Positions 6,935 to 9,853 of a stretch of DNA of 9,853 nt are shown here, in pieces. Positions within the stretch are counted from its first letter, which is position 1, and each line of letters opens with the position of its first letter. Under the pieces are notes generated by a model. It had not been told where the DNA came from. It saw only the letters and a program-made list of their open reading frames with translations, and ran no database searches. The stretch comes from Deltaproteobacteria bacterium (GTDB lineage: Bacteria; Desulfobacterota; Binatia; UBA9968). The position numbers and the translations under genes are program-made. The stretch spans positions 1 to 9,853 of the forward strand of contig JACPFH010000146.1 of NCBI GenBank assembly GCA_016183075.1. The letters are read 5' to 3'.

Positions 6935-8017
6935 TTAGAGATCAGGCCGGCCGTCGCCGCGCAAGAAATTTTCCATCTGTTGTTTGAGCTCCTCGGGAAG
7001 CTCGCCAAAGGTGTAGCGAAAGATATCTTTCGGGTCGGGCAAGGGGATCGCCTCTTCTTCTTTCACAGCCGCTTCGACCTTCTCTCGGGCCGCCGTGGCT
7101 ACCTGCTGATGGTAGGCTTCATTCCACAGCCCTTTGTTTGCCATATATTTTTTCAGCCGGTCGATGGGGTCTTTCTTTCGCCATGCCTCCACTTCTTCCG
7201 CTTTGCGGTAGCGCGACGCGTCATCGGCCGTTGTGTGGTCGCCGATGCGATACGTGAGGCATTCGATCAGAGTTGGGCCATGGCCCGCCCGGGCCTTTTC
7301 GAGAGCTTCCTTTGCCGCCTTGTAGACCGCAAAGACATCGTTGCCATCTACCTGGATCCCATCGAAGCCGTAGGCGATCGCCTTTTGCGCTAACGTCTTG
7401 GATCGGGTCTGCCGGCTAAGCGGGACAGAGATCGCCCATTGGTTGTTCTGGCACAAAAAGACTACCGGCAGGGAAAAGACACCGGCGAAGTTCAGGCCCT
7501 CGTGAAAATCTCCCTTGGAGGTAGCGCCGTCCCCTAAATAGGTCATAACGGCGATCCGGTCGCCTCGCAACTTGGCCGCCCACGCGGCACCGGCGGCGAT
7601 CGGGATTTGCGTACCGACAGGAATGGTAATGGGAAAATCGTTTTGGCCTTCCGGTATCTGGCTCCCTCGTTCGTCGCCCGACCAGTACTGAAGGATCATC
7701 CTGGGCGGCAGGCCTCTGAGTATCGAGGCGCCGGCCTCGCGAAACGACGGGAACATCCAGTCTGAGGGTTGGAGCGCGAACGCGCTGCCCACCTGCGCCG
7801 CCTCCTGCCCAAGGATAGAAGCGTACGTGCCCAGGCGGCCTTCACGTTGAAGCTTGAAGGCCTTCTCGTCCAGTGTGCGGGTTAGGACCATCCACTCATA
7901 GAGCTTTTGGATCTCTTTATCGGAAAGGGAAGGGCGCAGCGTCTCGTCACAGTTTCCATGTTCGTCCAAGATCTGGAGCCATTCGACTTGAAACGTCTGG
8001 ATGGTTTTTTTCGGCAT
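6935..8017 (-). CDS. pdhA: 2-oxoacid dehydrogenase E1 component, alpha subunit (PdhA type)
   Basis: This 360-residue protein binds thiamine diphosphate and decarboxylates the 2-oxoacid together with E1 beta. The diphosphate/Mg motif is GDGATSKGD (162-170), closing with NN at 191-192 (GDG-x26-NN). H261 in YRIGDHTTADD lies in the loop that is phosphorylated in mitochondrial homologues. The opening IQTFQVEWLQILDEHG and the late DPIDRLKKYMANKGLW resemble the Bacillus-type PdhA, but HTTADD also recalls branched-chain enzymes, so substrate choice is open. I take ATG at 8015-8017 as the start: it follows AAGGGG (8023-8028) at 5-nt spacing, and homology begins there. The frame stays open a further 1.1 kb upstream, antisense to the thiolase, but that part has no family resemblance. 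It is the first gene of a four-gene operon, and no E3 gene follows. Confidence 0.92.
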   Translation of the reverse strand: MPKKTIQTFQVEWLQILDEHGNCDETLRPSLSDKEIQKLYEWMVLTRTLDEKAFKLQREGRLGTYASILGQEAAQVGSAFALQPSDWMFPSFREAGASILRGLPPRMILQYWSGDERGSQIPEGQNDFPITIPVGTQIPIAAGAAWAAKLRGDRIAVMTYLGDGATSKGDFHEGLNFAGVFSLPVVFLCQNNQWAISVPLSRQTRSKTLAQKAIAYGFDGIQVDGNDVFAVYKAAKEALEKARAGHGPTLIECLTYRIGDHTTADDASRYRKAEEVEAWRKKDPIDRLKKYMANKGLWNEAYHQQVATAAREKVEAAVKEEEAIPLPDPKDIFRYTFGELPEELKQQMENFLRGDGRPDL

Positions 8018-8215
8018 GGCGGCCCCTTTCTCCCGGCTTGATTTCTCCGCCCTACGCGACCATCGGCTTATGAACGTTACTCTAGCATTCTCCAGGATTA
8101 TTTTAAACTTGTTTCCGTATTTTTTAATTCTGCTACAATTGATCATGGTCGCCCGGAGCAACACGCGCCGGTTGATGAAATAAAAGGACGATCTTGAAAA
8201 GAGGGGAGACCCGGA
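8018..8215. promoter_or_regulatory. Divergent promoter region between E1 alpha and thiolase
   Basis: This 198-nt gap separates two divergently transcribed genes and contains an AT-rich core at about 8095-8140. Rightward, an extended -10 TGC-TACAAT lies at 8131-8139 with a weak -35 TTGTTT at 8109-8114 (19-nt spacing). The thiolase ATG then follows GAGGGGAG (8201-8208), a strong Shine-Dalgarno. Leftward, TGC-TAGAGT (-10 hexamer at 8079-8084) with TTTAAA at 8102-8107 (17-nt spacing) could serve the dehydrogenase operon. It would leave about 60 nt before the E1 alpha ATG. The two promoters would sit nearly back to back. Both are read by eye against the sigma-70 consensus and are tentative; I see no clear operator. 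Confidence 0.4.
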
Positions 8216-9284
8216 ATGAGAACGCCCGTCATCGTCAGTGCGGTCCGCACTGCCATTGGAAGTTTCAACGGAACGCTTAGCTCTGTTCCGGCCACCAGGC
8301 TCGGAAGTATTGTCATCGCCGAAGCGCTCAACCGCGCCCGCTTGAGCGGCCCGGATGTGGACGAAGTGATCATGGGCAACGTCCTTTCGGCCGGCCTCGG
8401 CCAGGCGCCGGCTCGCCAGGCCAGCCTGGGCGCGGGTCTGCCGCAATCGGTCGGCTGCACGACCGTAAACAAGGTGTGCGGCTCGGGTCTCAAAGCGGTG
8501 ATTTTTGCCGCCCAGGCGATCCTGTCGGGGAATGCGGAAGCGATCGTAGCGGGGGGAATGGAAAACATGAGCGCCGCCCCTTACCTTTTGCCCAAGGCGC
8601 GAAGCGGATATCGCTTGGGGCACGGACAGGTCGTCGATAGCATGATCCATGACGGGCTCTGGGATGTTTACAACCAGTATCACATGGGAGGCGCCGCGGA
8701 GCTGTGCGCCGAAGGCTATAAGATCGGACGCGAAGAGCAGGATCAGTTCGCGCTCACGAGCTACCGGCGCGCGCTCGGCGCGCAAGAGCGCGGGGAGTTC
8801 AAGCGGGAGATCGTGCCGGTCGCGCTGCCGCAGAGGGGCAAGCCGGATCTTATGGTCGCCGAAGACGAGGAGCCGAAGCGGGTGAACTTCGAAAGGCTCC
8901 CCACGCTGAACCCTTCTTTTAAGGACAAGGGGACGGTCACCGCCGGGAATGCCTCTTCGATCAGCGACGGAGCCGCCGCTCTTGTGGTCATGGCGGAAGA
9001 AAATGCCGCCGCTGCGCGGCTCCGTCCCATGGCGCGGGTCGTCGCCTTTGCATCCTTTGCGACCGAGCCCGCCTGGTTCACGACGGCGCCGATACGGGCG
9101 ATTTCCTCCTTGCTGGACAAAGCGCATCTGACGCCGTCGCACATCGACCTATTCGAAATCAACGAGGCCTTCGCGGTCTGTTCGAACGCCGTAAATCGGG
9201 CTCTGGGGTTGGACACGGAAAAGGTTCGCGAGCCTGTGCATCGGCGGGGGAGAGGCGCTGGCCATGCTCGTGGAGCGCGATTAG
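8216..9284 (+). pseudogene. Acetyl-CoA acetyltransferase (thiolase), internally deleted and frameshifted
   Basis: The first 337 codons form a good type-II thiolase, which joins or cleaves acetyl-CoA units. The nucleophile is C88 in NKVCGSGLK, with MENMSAAPYLLP, GTVTAGNASSISDGAAA and the active-site FEINEAFAV (about 313-322). After LGLDTEKV (ending 9226) the family should continue with NVNGGAxALGHPxGASGAR, which holds the catalytic histidine. Here that is absent. From 9228, in the next frame, the normal end reappears: ASLCIGGGEALAMLVERD and TAG at 9282-9284. Roughly 37 codons (about 110 nt, not a multiple of three) are therefore missing at 9226/9228. As it stands, translation runs in the wrong frame to TAG at 9305-9307, giving 363 residues without GHP or CIGGG. 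It is either a recent pseudogene or an assembly error. The start ATG is supported by GAGGGGAG at 8201-8208. Confidence 0.85.
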
Positions 9285-9294
9285 ATCGAGCATT

Positions 9295-9343
9295 CAGAAT
9301 ACAGTAGCCAGAATACAGAATAAATTCTGGATACTGATTCTGC
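9295..9343. repeat. Heptad repeat block 3, word CAGAATA, hairpin
   Basis: Starting 11 nt after the original thiolase stop, seven 7-nt units run in register: CAGAATA at 9295, 9309 and 9316, CAGTAGC at 9302, then complementary AATTCTG (9323), GATACTG (9330) and ATTCTGC (9337). CCAGAAT at 9308-9314 pairs with ATTCTGG at 9324-9330, CAGTA at 9302-9306 with TACTG at 9332-9336, and CAGAA at 9295-9299 with TTCTG at 9338-9342. This makes a long stem with small mismatches. The frameshifted thiolase frame ends inside it at 9305-9307. The likely role is a 3'-end hairpin of the thiolase transcript, by inference. Confidence 0.8.
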
Positions 9344-9352
9344 TGAAAAACC

Positions 9353-9388
9353 CCCGTTCACCCTTCGACAATGCTCAGGGCGAACGGG
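9353..9388. repeat. REP-like hairpin 1 (CCCGTTC...GAACGGG)
   Basis: CCCGTTC at 9353-9359 pairs with GAACGGG at 9382-9388. After an A/C mismatch, CCCT (9361-9364) pairs with AGGG (9377-9380), giving a 12-position stem around the loop TCGACAATGCTC. The TTCGACA-nn-GCTCAGGGCGAACGG wording is a type of dispersed palindrome I recognise from many environmental bacterial genomes. It sits inside the MITE-like element. Confidence 0.7.
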
Positions 9389-9415
9389 ATTTAGATTGAT
9401 AACGTTGACGATTTT

Positions 9416-9461
9416 CCGTTCATGCTGAGGTTCTCGAAGCATGAGCCCGTCGAAGCATGAA
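9416..9461. repeat. REP-like hairpin 2 (TTCATGCT...AGCATGAA) with internal direct repeat
   Basis: TTCATGCT at 9419-9426 is the reverse complement of AGCATGAA at 9454-9461. TCGAAGCATGA occurs twice, at 9434-9444 and 9450-9460, so the left arm has two possible partners. It begins with CCGTTCA like the first hairpin, suggesting the two are diverged copies of one unit. It lies in the right half of the MITE-like element. Confidence 0.6.
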
Positions 9462-9483
9462 AAGCTGGTTTTTCAGCAGAATC

Positions 9484-9511
9484 GATACTGGCTCCTGACT
9501 GCTGGATTCGC
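9484..9511. repeat. Heptad repeat continuation right of the MITE-like element
   Basis: Four 7-nt units resume after the element, three of them ending in CTG: GATACTG (9484), GCTCCTG (9491), ACTGCTG (9498), then GATTCGC (9505). They match the complementary half of block 3, whose GATACTG unit at 9330 lies exactly 154 nt (22 x 7) earlier. This looks like the displaced remainder of one heptad array split by the element. The acyl-CoA dehydrogenase start follows 14 nt later. Confidence 0.55.
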
Positions 9512-9525
9512 TTGGTTGATCAAAG

Positions 9526-9853
9526 ATGGATTTCGATCTCACCGAAGAGCAGCTCATGGTGCAACGGACGGCCCGCGCTTTCACAGAAAAGGAAGTGAAG
9601 CCGGTTGCCGCGAAATTGGACCGGGAGGGCGTGTTTCCCGCGGAGCTGATTCGGCGGCTGAGTGAAATCGGCTTCATGGGAACCTTGGTGCCGCTTGAGC
9701 TTGATGGCTCGGGGATGGATGCCGTCTCGTACGTGATCGCGGTGGAAGAAATCTCCAAGGCTTGGGCCTCGCTCGGGACGATCATGACCGTGAATAACTC
9801 GTTGGTCTGCGAGCCGATTGTGCAATTCGGAAGCGAAAAGCAAAAGAGGAGCT
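9526..9853 (+). CDS. Acyl-CoA dehydrogenase, short-chain type (N-terminal part)
   Basis: The first 109 codons of an acyl-CoA dehydrogenase are present and the gene runs off the right edge; the family is usually about 380 residues. The FAD enzyme oxidises an acyl-CoA to the trans-2-enoyl-CoA and passes electrons to ETF. Visible are the all-helical N-terminal domain features: DLTEEQLMVQRTARAFTEKE, FPAELIRRLSEIGFMG, a diverged LVPLELDGSGMD where most members have VPEEYGGxGMD, then the VEEISKAWASLG helix and NNSLVCEPIVQFGSEKQK. This is closest to butyryl-CoA-type dehydrogenases. FAD-binding strands and the catalytic glutamate lie outside the window. The start is ATG at 9526-9528, because an in-frame TGA at 9517-9519 excludes anything earlier. 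No Shine-Dalgarno is visible, only CAAAG. It lies downstream of the broken thiolase on the same strand, with the repeat cassette between them. Confidence 0.9.
   Translation, partial: MDFDLTEEQLMVQRTARAFTEKEVKPVAAKLDREGVFPAELIRRLSEIGFMGTLVPLELDGSGMDAVSYVIAVEEISKAWASLGTIMTVNNSLVCEPIVQFGSEKQKRS

Larger units (their letters stand above)
9336..9483. mobile_element. MITE-like element with 17-bp terminal inverted repeats
   Basis: GATTCTGCTGAAAAACC at 9336-9352 is the exact reverse complement of 9467-9483, bounding a 148-bp segment with no coding capacity. The interior holds two REP-like hairpins. GATACTG occurs immediately outside both ends, at 9330-9336 (sharing one base) and 9484-9490, which could be a 7-bp target duplication. 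The surrounding DNA is a 7-nt repeat that itself contains GATACTG-like units, so the duplication could also be two pre-existing units. The size, ends and lack of a gene fit a miniature inverted-repeat element mobilised in trans. No transposase is present in the window. Confidence 0.6.

Noticed and set aside
8018..9142. Minus-strand open frame extending the E1 alpha gene upstream to give a 735-residue protein
   Set aside because: The extra 375 residues cross the intergenic region and run antisense to the thiolase with no family resemblance. E1 alpha homology and a good Shine-Dalgarno begin at ATG 8017.
9420..9785. Minus-strand open frames over the right end
   Set aside because: They are antisense to the acyl-CoA dehydrogenase start and the repeat element, and show no family motifs.
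1..9853. A new defence or mobile gene system as the main theme of the window
   Set aside because: Apart from the AlbA_2 protein, all genes belong to familiar metabolic or redox families. There is no integrase, transposase, toxin-antitoxin or nuclease cluster. The unusual content is non-coding repeats and a broken thiolase.

Overview
The window reads as a GC-rich chromosomal stretch from a free-living, probably uncultivated bacterium. The 2-oxoacid dehydrogenase genes are of the two-subunit E1 type. The intergenic gaps are filled with degenerate 7-nt repeats and small palindromic elements of a kind I associate with environmental Methylomirabilota/Desulfobacterota-like or Pseudomonadota genomes. 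That taxonomic guess is inference only. No rRNA, tRNA, CRISPR array or phage gene is visible.

Layout from left to right: (1) 1-459 (+) is the C-terminal end of a PuuE/allantoinase-like polysaccharide deacetylase, cut by the window edge. (2) Converging on it are two minus-strand genes: a 101-residue BFD-type [2Fe-2S] protein with an extra C-terminal zinc-ribbon-like motif (512-817) and a CrtF/ASMT-like O-methyltransferase (884-1876). (3) A heptad-repeat gap (1877-2008) is followed by a minus-strand AlbA_2/RecG-C-type ATP-binding protein (2009-3454) and a second heptad-repeat gap (3455-3530). (4) A compact minus-strand operon runs 8017 to 3531: E1 alpha, E1 beta and E2 of a pyruvate or branched-chain 2-oxoacid dehydrogenase, then a PepT-like M20 peptidase. 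Gaps are 17, 21 and 39 nt, and no E3 gene is present. (5) A 198-nt divergent promoter region (8018-8215) precedes a plus-strand acetyl-CoA acetyltransferase. That gene has lost the segment carrying the catalytic GHP histidine motif, and its last 18 codons survive in another frame. (6) 9285-9525 is a repeat cassette: a heptad hairpin, then a MITE-like element with perfect 17-bp terminal inverted repeats holding two REP-like hairpins. (7) 9526-9853 is the start of an acyl-CoA dehydrogenase, cut by the window edge.

The genes suggest central acyl-CoA metabolism. The E1/E2 complex makes acyl-CoA from a 2-oxoacid; the acyl-CoA dehydrogenase and thiolase, transcribed the other way, would belong to beta-oxidation-like or branched-chain degradation steps. 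The most unusual material is non-coding. Three word families, unrelated in sequence, all keep the same 7-nt register and the same direct-then-inverted layout, and each sits against the 3' end of a gene. The other notable point is the internal deletion in the thiolase.
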